DNA of 64,000 nt, taken from NCBI GenBank assembly GCA_963691655.1, contig OY829326.1, positions 96,589,235 to 96,653,234 on the forward strand, in the 5' to 3' direction. The notes below the pieces were generated by a model that was given only the letters and a program-made list of their open reading frames with translations, searched no databases and was not told the DNA's origin. The stretch is from Toxonevra muliebris. Lineage: Eukaryota > Arthropoda > Insecta > Diptera > Pallopteridae. Shown here piece after piece: positions 35,128 through 47,942 of this stretch. The translations under genes and the position numbers were made by a program. The number at the start of each line of letters is the position of its first letter. Position 1 is the stretch's first letter.

Positions 35128-36688
35128 TATAATTTGGAGGGTGGGGGAAAGCTTGTTTATTCTTCACGTGCTTTAGTAAGTTGTTATTTTTAATTTTGTA
35201 GAATTCTATCATATTTTCGTATCTCTATAATGAGGATTTACCCATCTCAAATGTATTCTTCAGTTTGAAGAAAGGCAGATCCAAAAAGGATCACCTCTTT
35301 AATAGGCACAATTTACAGTGTGTCTTTGTAATTCTAAATAATTGAAGATTTGATTTCTTTATTGCTGGTCATTCGGGAACCAATAGACAGATGTTTTTTA
35401 CATTCAGTTTGATGAAAGATGGCAGAGTCAGGGATAGTCGGAGGTCGTAAAAGATTTTGAAAAGTTTATTTGAAAGGTAATACAAAAGCAATATATTATT
35501 ATGCAGTTTTTCTACCATCAGATTTATCTTTCATCCTAAACTCGTCCGCCATATTTGATCCGGTATTTTGAATTTTTAAAGTCTGACTGCAGATTTGTAA
35601 CCAGCGGACCACCGCACTTTTCATTATGTCTGGCCGCGGGTGGGAGTAAAATAAAATCTGTTCTTTGTACCTTTTTTCCTGCACCCCTAGATATAAACAC
35701 ATCCTCTGCTTTAAGGGCACATGAAAACAGTATGACTTAAAGCTTATTTGAAAGGGCATTATTCAGCCTTTAATTTCTAAATTTCGAAGTTTCTAGCACG
35801 TCAGGGTTCAGTTCTATAATTTAAAAAAATGGCCAAAACGCTATTTTTAGTGGTTTCAGTCTTATTTTTTCTAAAACGTAACGTAATGCGGAGTTTCTGA
35901 CCTCAGATTTATGTTCAGCATGGGAAATTCATTCGCAAATACTAGGAACTATATTATTCGCCAAACCCATGCAGGGCAGTGTTAGTGGATCAGCTCAAAA
36001 TTTTTGGAGACAAACTTAAATTGTAATTAATTCTTTAACCCATTGTTGCTCGGAAGATCCATTTTAATGCTGTGACTGTTCGAATTTAGGGAATATATGC
36101 AAACATCATCCGGGCTTCTCATGATAATGGCCCAAATTCCTACTAATAATCATTTGGAAAAATGATCCTCTGACTATATTTATTTGGTAATTTTTTTAAG
36201 GTTGGGTAATGGGAAGTCAATGAGTTATCAAAATTATGTCTTTCACGATAAAAAAAATGCACTGTGATATATACTGAATCATTTTTATTTGAAAAAATTT
36301 AAATTGATTATTTTGTGAATTTTTTGTCATTTTCGGCCACTTTTGTTTTAGGTTGAGATTAAAAAAAAACTTGGAAAGAACAAATCCTAAAGCTTCAAGG
36401 CATTTCTCCAATTTTGTCCTTAGTCTTATAGGGTCGTATCTAATTTATTGTATTTAAACATCAGTTTCATAAAAATTATTGATGAATATTTTCTTCGAAT
36501 AAAAGACTGAACTTCAAAGACAAAATTACAAAAAATTACAAAAAATTACTTGAGCTAGAAATTTCAAATGTTGAGCAATCAGTAAACGTGAAGAACACTT
36601 AACAGAACCGAATACAAATATTAAATTATACTTTAAATTAAGAAGTTTTGTAAGATTTAAAAATGAAATAAAGAACGTATCTATCTAT
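35128..36688. other. Non-coding DNA
   Basis: I see no gene or terminal repeats. Segments at 35590-35960 (CTGACCTCAGATTTATGTTC, AACGTAACGTAATGCGG) have a transposon-like texture but no domain or ends I can assign. Confidence 0.35.
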
Positions 36689-36780
36689 CTATGGAGCATA
36701 GCAGCAAACAGCCATATTGAAATTCTGCAAAGGTTCCAAAACAAAATATTAAGCATTATCACAAATGTGCCATGGTATCT
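36689..36780 (+). pseudogene. Jockey-type LINE reverse transcriptase scrap
   Basis: The + strand reads LWSIAANSHIEILQRFQNKI followed by LSIITNVPWY. This matches the region after the reverse transcriptase palm in Jockey-clade ORF2 proteins (LWG-A--SNI-I-QRFQ-K-LR-I--APWY). It is a 92-bp remnant of a far longer element. Frame and similarity end abruptly after PWY. It is preceded by CTATCTATCTAT. Confidence 0.75.
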
Positions 36781-39700
36781 CATAATCTAAACATTGTTTC
36801 ATTTCAGACGACTAACAATTTAAACTAGTGGAAGCATGGAATATTTATTAGTTACCTTGCCCATTAAATATATTACTATTTTAAAGAGGAATCCCAACTA
36901 AGCATAAAACATCAGTTCGTTCGTTCTTTCATATGTTTTCTTCGCATCATTTGTACGCATCTGTATTTTCGTGTCTGATTTTTTTTTTGCAAATTGTATC
37001 TCTGATGGATACTCAAAACATGTCAAAATTTCTCGACTTTGAGCAGCTGTAGCAATAACAGCAATTTTTTGACCCACAAGATTTGCTGAATTTTTCGTAG
37101 TTAAAATTTAATTAATGAATTGATACCAAATTTGAAATTTTTGTTACCATGAATTTTTTATTTATGATCTATGGGACGCATCACTGTCCGATGAGTAGGA
37201 AAATACATGTAAAAACCGGTTTGCCCAACGATGAAACTCATTATCGTCAGTTGAAACCAGTGAACATTTTGAAGCGGCACACTGTTATTTGATGGCAATC
37301 AACGACTGATTGATCTTAAGTACAAAATCAGTTTTAAAATAACCTTAATAGTTTCAATTGCATACTTCCAGGAACAAATAAAATATTGGTCATGAAAAAA
37401 GTATAAAAAAATTTAGCTTTTGATCATTTTCTAAAATTATTAATTTTAAAAAGCAAGAAAATTTTCTATCCCCGCTGTGTAAGTTCCCAAAAGTATTATA
37501 AATTAAAAGTATTGTATCCGACAACAATGGGAAGTCAATATTGCAGCCCCATCCTCCCCTGCCGCGTCACCTCTGGCACCGTGAATGTTTGTTTCTTGTT
37601 GGATAATTATCCAATAAGAAGTAAGAACTCGAATGAGGTGACTTGGTCTGCACAATACGAATATTACCACGAAACTAGCCCTAAGAATCGTGATTTGGGA
37701 TGATAAAGATATGGAAAAAATCTTAAATTTACCCTACAAAGTAATGCTTAAATTATTTATATCGTAGAGATTGATCATTGGATCACGCGAAAGTGACTAA
37801 AGTGAGTTGAAATCTCGCGTTACTGGAATTGCTGTAGCAGCCAATGTCTTTCTGAAGATTTCCACCTTCAAAAAAAAAAGAAGAAAATTACTGTCTATAA
37901 CGTATAAGAGATAGCCAGAGATAATGGATAATGAGCAATCGGTAAAAAAATGCGTGAAAACAGAAGCAAAAGAGGCAGTTAGATAAAAAAAAGGAAGCTT
38001 AAGCAGCCACAACAAATAAGAGACGAAGGGAAACAACAAGAGTCAAACTCCTCCCCTCCTGCTAAACCCACATCTTTTGCTCTAAGTCATTGAGCTAGTA
38101 TGCATTTGGCTAATTTAAAGCATGTTCAAACTAAAAACAGTAATGGAGGTGGCTTGTTACTGGAGGCTTATTGACCCTAGAGAGTTGTAGTAACATTTTG
38201 GTCCTTGTTAATATTTCTAACTTAACCTAATCCTCCAAGTTGTTATATCGTCAGATATCTCGGATTATCTGCCACATTTAAAATAGTGTTGGTTGATCTT
38301 TGCACGTAGTGCTTAAAATAAAATTCAAAGTTTGCTCATAATTAGTTTGGAAATACTGTTTAAAATAGCAGCTACTCTATACATGCATATGTACTTGTGC
38401 TTTAGTTAAGTTTGAACTTTGCACATAGGATTTTAATATATACATAGGCACATATATACATACATACATAATTTGTCGTTTTTTCGCTGCACTGCTGTCT
38501 AAAAGCACACATGTGATTTAAGCAATTTGTAAACTCCCTTAAGTATACACACACATATGTTAACATATTTTCCAGTATGTACTGCTATTTTTACACATTC
38601 ATTCAATACATATACACTAATATTTACTTTTTTGTACAACAAAATGAGAATATACTAAAAAAAAAAAATACTTGTTAAAACTTGTGTTATGTTTTTTTTC
38701 TTTTTGCGCGCGTTCTTCTCGAAAGCATTTGCTTAAAATAAGGTGAAAACTGTTTTTTCATTCGGTTTTTTTTTCGTTGCCTCGCACCTAAAAGTATACA
38801 GCGAAAAATATGTACAAGTGTGTGTATATTATAAAAAAAAAACATGTCAATGACTTTACAAAAAGCGGAAACGCATAAAGATAAGCGTTGACATGCTTTT
38901 TCTGCTACGTTTCGTTTTTTTTTCTTTCATTTTTTTGCACTCTTTTTTCATTTATTTTTTGCAACTTTTTTTTTTTTTTGCTTTACTTTGAAGTGTTTGT
39001 TGCATTAGTGACATGTGTGTGTGTGTGTGCTGACGATGACAAGTAAGGGTGTGTGTATGTGTTGGTGCGTGTTTAAAGTGTTTTCTTCAAGAATGTCGAA
39101 AAAATAAGCAACGACGAATGTGCGCGCTATGACAAAACAATGTCACACTTTGTGAATCAAATAAGCTATGACAGTGCGAAATGTAAGAAGAAAAAGCTGC
39201 TGAGATGGGAAATATCTGAGAGCGTTGAAGGTTTGTTCAAAAAAATATACAAGTGAATAAGCAAATGTTTAAAGAAAATTTATGTATATAGATTCATACA
39301 ATTGTCATTACATATTAAAGAACAGAATCGAAGTTAGTCAGGTAGTATATAGAATATTTCAATAAAGTAGAGAAAAAACATTAAAATCACGATATTCTCG
39401 GTTGCAAAAGAACGACAAGCAGAGCAGTAGCTGACAACTAAGAAACTGATTTAAGCTACAGTAAACTTAAATCAATAACCAATTTCTCTTTTTGATTTAC
39501 ATAATATTTTTAAAGTTCAATCTTTGTCAAAAGATTTACAATAGGTCAATAAACTTCGCCTCAAATATTAAAATAATTTAACAAATAAATTTTTGCAACA
39601 ACTTCCAAATCAGTTAACTTTCATTTGTGGTAATTGATAATTTTATAAAAGCTTCTGATTCTACTTGTGATTTCCAACAATATTTTATTATTTACAAATT

Positions 39701-40633
39701 AAATTAAATGAAAAATTGTTAATAAATTATAAATTGCCTGCACGTATGAATGATTTATATTTAATAATTAAATTATGCAAGCAATTTGTGTTATGTTTGA
39801 TTATTATTCTTTAAATTTAAAAATCACATACATTTTTGTTTACCATGCTATTGTTTTTATTGTTATTATTGCATAATATCAGCAAAACCAAAGAAAAAAT
39901 TTATTCCATAAAATGTAATTGTAAAAGTTTCTCATTTATAATTAAAAAATATTTCTTTTGCAACATTAAATAAGTATGAAAGAATGAATCAATTGTTATT
40001 GAAATGTAAAATTATTCAAATGCGCCTAAAAGCACACACACACACATAATTATAATTATTGTATATATATAATACGCATGTCGATATGTGTGCACTCATA
40101 CATGCTTGAATTCTTACGTGTCAAAACATTATACTGACAAATTACTTTTACTGCTATAATTTAGTCAGTCAGTCATTCAGTCACCGATGATGTTATTGAT
40201 ACATCACACACACACACTTGCATGGCGTTACAATAAATGTCTCACTCTTGTTGCATTTATAGATAGCATTTGTGTTCATATGTATTTATGTATATTTATT
40301 ATTTGTTTATTGGAAATGTCACGTTTATGTTAATTAATATTAACATAAATATTAAATATTATATTCATATCTATTTATATGTACTCAGATGTACATGTCA
40401 AACATAGGTAAATATCAAATAAAGACCACAATTCAATTTTGCCAAATGTTAAATTAACTTTTCATTGATTGAATTTCATATGCATAGATGAGTATAAAAA
40501 TAATGTAAATTAATTGCATAACCACATATAAATATTTCAAATGTCAATCATATCAAGTATACATATATATTTAAAAGCTTCTGTTTAATATAAATTGAAT
40601 TTAATTTTGTCAAGTTACTTTATAAAGAGGCTG
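36781..40633. other. Non-coding AT-rich DNA with microsatellites
   Basis: No gene is recognised. There are poly-A/T tracts (38650-38670 and 38955-38980), GTGTGTGTGTGTG at 39017-39029, CACACACACAC at 40036-40046, and tatgtatatttat-like runs near 40288. Weak motif copies lie at 37360-37373 (+, 11 of 14), 38786-38799 (-, ACCTAAAAGTATAC, 12) and 40024-40037 (-, 11). Confidence 0.45.
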
Positions 40634-40747
40634 AAATATTATTTTAGTCTGAAAATGAAGATTTACTCAAGTCAAACAGTTCGATTTAAAAAATATTATT
40701 TTAGTCTGAAAATGAAGATTTACTCAAGTCAAACAGTTCGATTTAAA
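40634..40747. repeat. Perfect 57-bp tandem duplication
   Basis: 40634-40690 and 40691-40747 are identical across 57 bases (start AAATATTATTTTAGTCTG, end CAGTTCGATTTAAA). The surroundings are unique. Identity over the whole unit indicates a very recent duplication, or an assembly artefact from overlapping ends. Confidence 0.95.
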
Positions 40748-41379
40748 AAAACGTGTTTAAGCGGTTACTGACTAAGGGCAGGGTCAGGTCAAAAGAGCAA
40801 ATCTTTAAAGGAATCATTTTAAGCTGCTATAAATGAAGTTATTGCAAATGAATTCAATCTTTGACTTCATTTGAGATTTATAATTTAAAAAAAGGTAAGA
40901 AATCGGAAAACAAATGCCTGTTTAGCATTTAGGTGAAGCTTCAATCAACTGCGTGACAGTTGGAAATTTTTTATTGTAAGTTTTGACTTCACGATTTTGG
41001 ATGATTTTCTATTAAATTCAATTTAAAGGGAATTTTTCTCAATTTGTGTTGATATGTATAATTAAGTCTAGTGATTTTTAATAGCTTAATCGGCTATCTT
41101 TTTTTGACAAAGTGACAAAAATTCTAAAAACTTGCAAATTAAAAATTATAATTTCGAATGATTTCATTGCATTCTGTTTCAGTATATTCAATAAATTATT
41201 CAGATAAAGATTTCATACTAGAGTTTGCGCACTCATGACTTCATAAATGAGTGAAAAAGACTTATAAATTCAAGATTTTATTTCTTCATTTACCAAAATG
41301 ATTTGATTATTTTTAATAAAGTCGAAAGATATAAAAACGTGAAATAAATGCATATAAGTTCCATTTCTTCTTTGGAATT

Positions 41380-42390
41380 TCCCCCCCCCCCCTTTTTTTT
41401 TTTGACTGCATCGATGCTTTATCCTCCATTCTCGAATTCATTATCCATCCCTCTTTCTCCACTTTATATGCTGAATTTCGCTTTCTTCACCTACGTTTCT
41501 GCATCCTCCTATGTCTGACAGCCTTTCAGCATTCTCTCTCTCGCGCCTTTTTCTGAGGTTCCACCTCCCCTTTTTCAATCGCCTTTATCCCTCTCCCTTC
41601 AGCCGTCTCCCTATCTTCATCTACTTTTCACAGAAACGATACGGTTATTTTGTGAAGATTTTGTACAATACTAAAGAAATTTAATATTTTTTTGTAGTAT
41701 CCTTCAATAAATGACTGCAGTCTGTAAAAGTGAAGCCTCAATTGACTTCGAAACTTCAACCAAATTTAATGTCATGACTGCGACTTCAATTATAATATGA
41801 AGTCATGGCACTTACTATAACTTATTTATAGTGAAGTCCCAGTTGACAGTTTCAAATTAATGGAACAATCATTGATGCCAAGAAGACTTCGTGACATCAT
41901 TTTTAAAGTTATAAGTCTCAAATAGAATGGAAGACTGCAGTCAGAAAATTGAATTCGTTTGCAATGACTTTAATGGCTGCATCTCAAAATGACGACATTT
42001 TTTTGGAGCTCTGTTCTGTCCTTCTTTCTACGTTGAACTTTTCTCTGACCTCCTTTTTCCGTCCTTCTTTCGTTTCTCTTTTCTGCCCTATTTACTCCTC
42101 CCCTCCCCCCCCCCCATTTCTTCATCTTCTTTCTCTGCACTCTTTTACCCTGCTTCACCTTGACCCTTTTTTCTGACCCTTTTCTCTACCCACTTTTTCA
42201 GACTCTTTTTCTTCGTTCCACTTTCTCCATTCGTTTTTCCCTATCCTTCTTTCTCTGACCCCCTTCCTCTGTCCCTTTTTTTCGTCCCACTTTCTCTATC
42301 ACCTTTTCTCTATCCCCCTTTCATCATACCCTTTTCTTTGTCCTCCTTTTCCCGTCTCTATGTTTTTCATTTCTCTTTTTTCGACTCCTC
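41380..42390 (+). repeat. Pyrimidine-rich decayed minisatellite
   Basis: The block starts with C10T11 (41382-41402). Two stretches, about 41420-41630 and 42005-42390, are almost entirely C and T on the + strand. The second is built from a drifting 14-bp phrase near CTTTTCTCTATCCC. Between them (about 41640-42000) lies ordinary DNA with GACTTCAA phrases like the 14-bp family at 6.9-12.1 kb. Open frames in the block are repeat read-through. Confidence 0.7.
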
Positions 42391-44505
42391 CTGCCATTAT
42401 TTATATGCAAATATGTAGTGTCAATAGTGAATACAAAGTATAGATTAAATATAAAGCAAATAAGATCTCTAAACCAGCATTATTCTCCTCACTTTGTCCT
42501 CGTAAACTTGACACAAGTTCAAACTACTTTTGTCTTTAAATTATAATTATAATGAACAAAAAATAAAGCATACCATTGACTTTTGTACACTGAAAGTTCA
42601 AAATGTTAAACTTCCGGCATGGTTTTTTTTTTTTTGGTTGTTTTTTTCTTTTTTCGCCTTAACAAGTTGTCAGTGGCGTCATATGGTGGCATTAACATTG
42701 CGCTTAACCTTTAGGGAATATGAGAACGAAAACCAAAAACGGCGACTATGAGTACGAGTATGTAATGTGACGACGGCAAAAGCAACGGCGAGCGACTTTG
42801 TTAACGACAATAGTAGTAAGCGAAAAAAAACAACAATTGTTGTTGTTGTTGACGGTAACGATGAGGAGCTTATATAGTATGTATATAAACTTACATAATA
42901 TTCATGATTATCATTAACAAGAAACAACAACAGAGGAGCCAGGAAAGAGGACAGACACAGACAGAAATATTTGCATATGTGTTTGTGTTGTTATATTCAC
43001 AGCAACAACAACAAAAACCAAATTATAAACAAATATATACGACAATGATGACAATAACAACAACAAGAACAGCCAAACAGCAACTGTGATGACAACAATA
43101 TGGCGGCATGTACATATGTGTGTGCATATGTATGTGGCAAGTAGAACAGCAAGTAAAGTGTCGTCGCTTTGTCGTAGTTATTATTGTTAAGCACCATAAG
43201 TTTAACAATATTGACACTGAAAGTAGTCACTGAGGAATATGAGACGAAATCACCATCGCCATCGCCACCACCATAATCATCATTATCATCATCATCAACG
43301 CATTCACCATTTTTCGCTTATACTATACATATGCTATAGTGTACACACATGTGTTTTTGCATATTATCTGGGGAGTCTACTGCAAGAATTACCGATAATT
43401 TTATATTTATTGTTGATAATTGCGTATTTGTATTTTACCAGAATTCTGAATTTGCATTTGAAAAGAAAACTTAACTGCGGTTTCTTCATATTAAAATTTG
43501 TACAACTCTCAAACTTTCTATTAACACACTCCTATTTATTTCTTTACTAAAATATTTTTCATTCTATTTAAGTTTTTTTTTTTTAATATTTTATAATCGA
43601 AAATATTTCCTGAAAATTATTTTATGTTTTTAAGTATGCAAAGTTTTGCTTTCTTGCGAACAAACGCCTAAGTGTTTGCTATATCTGATAAGCATAAAAA
43701 TAACTTAAGTATGTATAAATACGATAAAGACGCGAAAAACCGCCAAAGTTTTGGTGTCAGTTTTTTTTTCTTCTTGTTTTTTGTACTTTGCTTCCTTCAT
43801 TGTAAAAATTACTGCTGCTGTTGTAAATTTGTAAATATATGTGTGTGTGTGTTTGTATGTGTGTGTGCATATATGCCATTTATAGCAAATTGACTTCTGC
43901 CTTATATATTCAATAGTATATATATATTTACATATACATATGTATGTTTGAATTTTATGAGATTTCGACAAGTTAAAGCTTTTAGTTTTCTTTTTATGAC
44001 TTTTCAATAATAATATTTTTTTTTATGTAAGTATGTGGTTTTAAAATTTTATTTCATTACTTTCACATACATATGCATAGACACTAAAAACAACTCCAGA
44101 AGCGGAAGTTTATTTTACCGTATGCGTCGAAATATATATATGAAAATATGAAAAGTCAGTTTTAGTGGTATTTATGTTTATTTGAATGGAGAACTGTTTG
44201 AAAGTTTTTTCTTTTCTACAATTTTGTTTTTGAGGTCAGATTAATACATGATTACGCAGTATTTAAATCAAAAGTGTTAAAAACTGTTCCCTTCACTACA
44301 ACGAATATCATTGATTATACCTTGATTCTTTGTAATGATGTGTGCTTTCTTCAGCATAAATTTCAATATGTTTTTAATTACTTTTTTATTTATTTATTTA
44401 CATTCAGATATAATAATCAATATTATATTAAAGACTAGAAAGTACTAGCAACTGAGACCTACAACACTTATGCTAAGGAAACCAGAATTTTTAACTAAAT
44501 TATTT
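42391..44505. other. Non-coding DNA with triplet simple repeats
   Basis: No gene is recognised. CAACAACAAC-type and TTGTTGTTGTTG runs occur near 42830-43080. An imperfect CATCGCCATCGCCACCACCA...CATCATCATCAACG patch is at 43250-43300, and GTGTGTGTGTG at 43842-43852. Open frames in this zone reflect the triplet repeats. Confidence 0.5.
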
Positions 44506-45050
44506 TTTTTTTTTTTTTTTTTTAGGAGGCTATGAAAATTAAATCTAGAGGTTAATTTTCAAAGTCATGACTTAAGTTCATGTCAATTTCGTTATTTGAA
44601 GTTATATATAAACAGGCTTAATGAACAAATGTAGTCATCACAACAACAATGTATATAGAGACGGGCAAATCAGACGGCCGTTTCGGAATCCGCCACAATT
44701 CCTCATCAGTGATCTTAGTGGTAGTTCTTAATCTTTCAATATCCTATATAAGCTACTAATATTTGAAATCATAACCCAGAATTATGGATTTGATTCCAAA
44801 TATCTTCACTGAATAGAGATATTGAAAGAAACTACCACCACCGTTCTATACACTTACGTTGTTGTTTTTTTCCCATTGTAGCTAGTCTGCATAACAGTTC
44901 GTTATTTGAAAGTCTAGTACATGGGAGTGTGTGTGTGTTTGTGAGAAAATGATTCTAGGTGTCATTTTTTCTGAACGGTCCCCATTCGATCAGTTCATGA
45001 TAGTTTTTTTTTTTTAGGAGACTATGAAAATTAAATCTAGAGGTTAATTT
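44506..45050. repeat. ~40-bp direct repeats 497 bp apart around a foldback element
   Basis: A T-run followed by AGGAGGCTATGAAAATTAAA and TCTAGAGGTTAATTT occurs at about 44506-44557 and again at about 45004-45050 (AGGAGACTATG, one change). CGTTATTTGAAG also appears at both 44590 and 44899. The direct repeats could come from a local duplication or unequal exchange. They are too long for an ordinary target duplication. Confidence 0.7.
44641..44864. mobile_element. Foldback-type MITE candidate
   Basis: Outer inverted ends ACAACAACAATGTATATAGA (44639) and TCTATACACTTACGTTGTTG (to 44864) pair imperfectly. Inner arms GTGGTAGTTCTTAATCTTTC (44718) and GAAAGAAACTACCAC (to 44838) pair well, so most of the element folds on itself. 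The GC-richer segment CAGACGGCCGTTTCGGAATC (44671) lies on one arm only. It sits between the direct repeats described for 44506-45050. Confidence 0.55.
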
Positions 45051-45413
45051 AAAATTAGATTTAAATTATTTTTTGACAATCTTTGAGAAATTTTACATTT
45101 TATTGATATTAAAGGAAGGTATATTTTTCAATAAGACAATTGGCGATTGTTGGTTAAAAGGAGCTGGCTTAATACTATCTCGGTGTCTTTTTTTATTTTA
45201 TCATAAGTATTCTTAAAGAATTACATATTAAAAATCTCTCCTAGAAATTTGGAGTTGATCAGATACAATTAAATCAAAACAGACGGCTACAGCTTTATAC
45301 ATAATAGCAGAATTTTGAAGAAAACTCAATTGCACTGGAAACTTTAAAAGAATTTTTCTCAAAACCATGTTGGCAAAGGTAAAGTGCGCACGATTTCTTC
45401 AGAAGCGCTTAAC

Positions 45414-45911
45414 CTAATGTGACCAGATTTTTTGGATTAGAATCCGGGACGCTTTATAAAAAAAAAACAGGTCTAAATTTGGAATTAAAATCAATTTTTT
45501 TTTCTTGCTATATATTTTTAATAGTAAATTATTTTAGAGAAAATAAATTAAAGAAAAACAATAGAAAAATAAAATCGAGTTTAATACTGGCAGGAGGTAC
45601 TTAGTTGTGATTCTGTAGCCTGAGCTTCTATTGCTTCATTAAAGTTTATATATTAATCTTATGCTATAATTTTATTAAGTAAAACTAGGTTCGTTTTAAG
45701 AAAGTTGTAAAACTCTGTTCTAAATTATATTTCAAATACACGTTCAACTGTAGTGTTTACCAACCAATCCATACGAGTGTGTTCAAAAATGTCGTCCCAA
45801 CGTACACCAGCTTTCAAATATTTGGTTTTTTGTCTTTTATTTTTATGCTCAAGATCCGAGACCTGGAATCCGGGACTGTCCCGGACAATCCAGGATGCCT
45901 GGCCACGTTAG
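45414..45911. mobile_element. ~0.5-kb non-autonomous element, hAT-like ends
   Basis: The left end reads CTAATGTGACCAGATTTTTT then GGATTAGAATCCGGGAC. The reverse complement of the right end reads CTAACGTGGCCAGGCATCCT then GGATTGTCCGGGAC. The two ends therefore match over about 35 bp with several mismatches. The interior is AT-rich without a coding domain. TGNCCAG-type ends with CCGGGAC subterminal sequence are seen in some hAT-like MITEs. No clear 8-bp target duplication is visible, so the class is uncertain. Confidence 0.6.
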
Positions 45912-46222
45912 CTAAACTGTAACGGCGTCGAAAGAAAACTGATAATTCCTTCATAATGTTTGTCCAAAACATTCAAATTCTTAAAAATTTATAGTGCTAG
46001 CTTTGAGTTGATTACTAGAGTTACATAATTAATCAATAATAATATGTCGTTCTTAGGAAACACTCTTCATTCCAATTTTTATAGTCTCCTCTAATGCTTT
46101 CTGAGCCATATTCTTTCTACCTTTTTTATTATTTTCCTCGTCACTTTTTTGCAATCCCCAGCGTTATTTGAGAAGATTGGGTAAATACAAAATATCGGAC
46201 ATAATTTTTATTTTTTTTTTAA

Positions 46223-47938
46223 GGGGAAGGCTACTGTGACGGCTGGAAAAACGAGTGATTTTCGGGAATTTTTTCGATCTGTCAAGTAAAGAAATATAGG
46301 AATCGTTTTATATTCATTTTCTTAAGTGCATTTCCAACAATATTTCCATCAATTTTTATTAAAAAATATTGAATAGTTTTGACGATATGGGCGTTGCCGT
46401 GGAGCCCGAAAAAAATTTTCCCCTCCATGGTCGCGTCGATTTTTTAAGAACAGATTTTCTGAAAAAAAATGCTTACTTTTTAATAATCTATATAAGTATA
46501 ATTTTCTTCGTACTTAGCGGTTTTTTTTTTTCATTTTCCTTAAAATGGCGACTGATTGAAAATTTTTTCATGTTTTCGACCCTTTTTTTTGTTTCAAAAG
46601 AGCTTAAAAAATAGTAAAAATCAAAAATTTGAAAATCGGCTACGCTTGGCGATAGCCTCTGCAAAGACGAACAAAACGAATAAAAATTGAAAATGGGTTA
46701 AGATTTGATCGAGTTATCGACGCACATCGAGTTATTGTACACATATTTTTAAATATACACTTAAAAAAAAGTACAATGTAAAATTGATATTTTTGTAACG
46801 TTATTTTTAATGTAAAAACAAAAATGTTAGATTTACGGCAAAAAATATCAGATTGATATGTTTTGTGTTGAATTTACATTAAAACTATCATATTGATAAT
46901 AATTCGTTTTACATTGTCATGTCAAATTATAATGTTAAAATTACATTAAAAATGTTCTTATTATCTTGTAAAATTGATATTATCCTGTGCAAATTTAACA
47001 ATCAAAATGTAAATAGGCTGGTATGGTATGGTATTAAAAATTAATACTTTTTGCATAAGTATAACATACAAAATTTTAACTGGTAACACTTTTTAATTAT
47101 GAAATAGTTTTTCGAGTGCTTGTGGTTGCGGTGGTGCACAACAAAATAAAAGTGTGAAAAAATAAGATAAAAAAAATTAAATAAAAATAAAATATTAATA
47201 TAAAATAAAACTGTTTAAAAAGTATTAGAAGTGAATTAAATATAGAAAGTGCAAATAATGAACTTCTTTTATTAATAGGAATTTATTTCTCCGCGGCCAT
47301 TTCTTTCTGCGTTGTTGAGAATATTATTCGTTAAATACGCCAAACTTAATTTTTTGAAGCGGATTCCACACCTACCGCCTGTAGCGTAATTTAAAAATCG
47401 TTTTTATGAATGGAATTATTTGCGTTTGTATGTATTTTATATTATTAATTATTATTACTAAAATAAAGATATATAAAATAAAAAATATTTCTTTATTGTG
47501 TTTTATTTACGATTTTAAATTGTCAATTTTACATTAAGTTAATATCAAATTTACATTTCATAATATCAGTTATATATTGTTGTCATGTAAATTCAACATT
47601 ATTGTCATATAAATTTTACATTAATTTTGCTTTATTGTTACATTTTGTCATATCCTTTTGACATTTTAAATATCAATATTACTTTAAAAAAATGTATTTG
47701 TTTTACATTTTTAATGCCAAACATTGTTTTCTCATCACTTATACATTTTTCACGTTCAATTCAGTAATGTTAAAACTACATTTCGTAATGTCAATTTTGA
47801 TATTTTTTCATGTTGGCTGAATATTGTAAACAAAAAATGTTATTTTTACAGCTGTTTCATGCACTTTTTTTTTTGAGTGTATAAACTTTAATTTAAGATA
47901 AACAAAATTTGTTTGACCTGTCACAGTGGCCCTCCCCC
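46223..47938. mobile_element. TTAA-flanked DNA transposon, non-autonomous
   Basis: The left end GGGGAAGGCTACTGTGACGG and the right end (reverse complement GGGGGAGGGCCACTGTGACA) form about 22-bp inverted repeats. TTAA lies immediately outside both (46219-46222 and 47939-47942). TTAA targets are used by piggyBac and Kolobok families. The GG start is unlike canonical piggyBac (CCC), so Kolobok or an unassigned family is possible. The open frame at 46369-46614 has no recognised domain. A second element is nested within. Confidence 0.65.
46756..47881. mobile_element. Nested element with arms of TGTAAAATTGATAT repeats
   Basis: The ends TACACTTAAAAAAAAGT (46756) and ACTTTTTTTTTTGAGTGTA (to 47881) are inverted. 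TA lies outside both (46754-46755 and 47882-47883). The left arm (to about 47010) is built of degenerate AATGTAAAATTGATATT phrases, and the right arm (about 47510-47860) of the inverted form. The middle is unique AT-rich DNA including TGGTATGGTATGGTATT (47019) and a GC-richer CTCCGCGGCCATTTC (47291). The layout resembles a foldback or MITE-like element with repeat-filled arms. It carries no coding region. Confidence 0.65.
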
Positions 47939-47942
47939 TTAA

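Noticed and set aside
40893..40904. AAAGGTAAGA as another splice donor or recursive site
   Set aside because: The sequence upstream is A-rich with no pyrimidine tract or CAG.
43239..43550. His-rich frame
   Set aside because: It arises from CAT/CAC triplet repeats.
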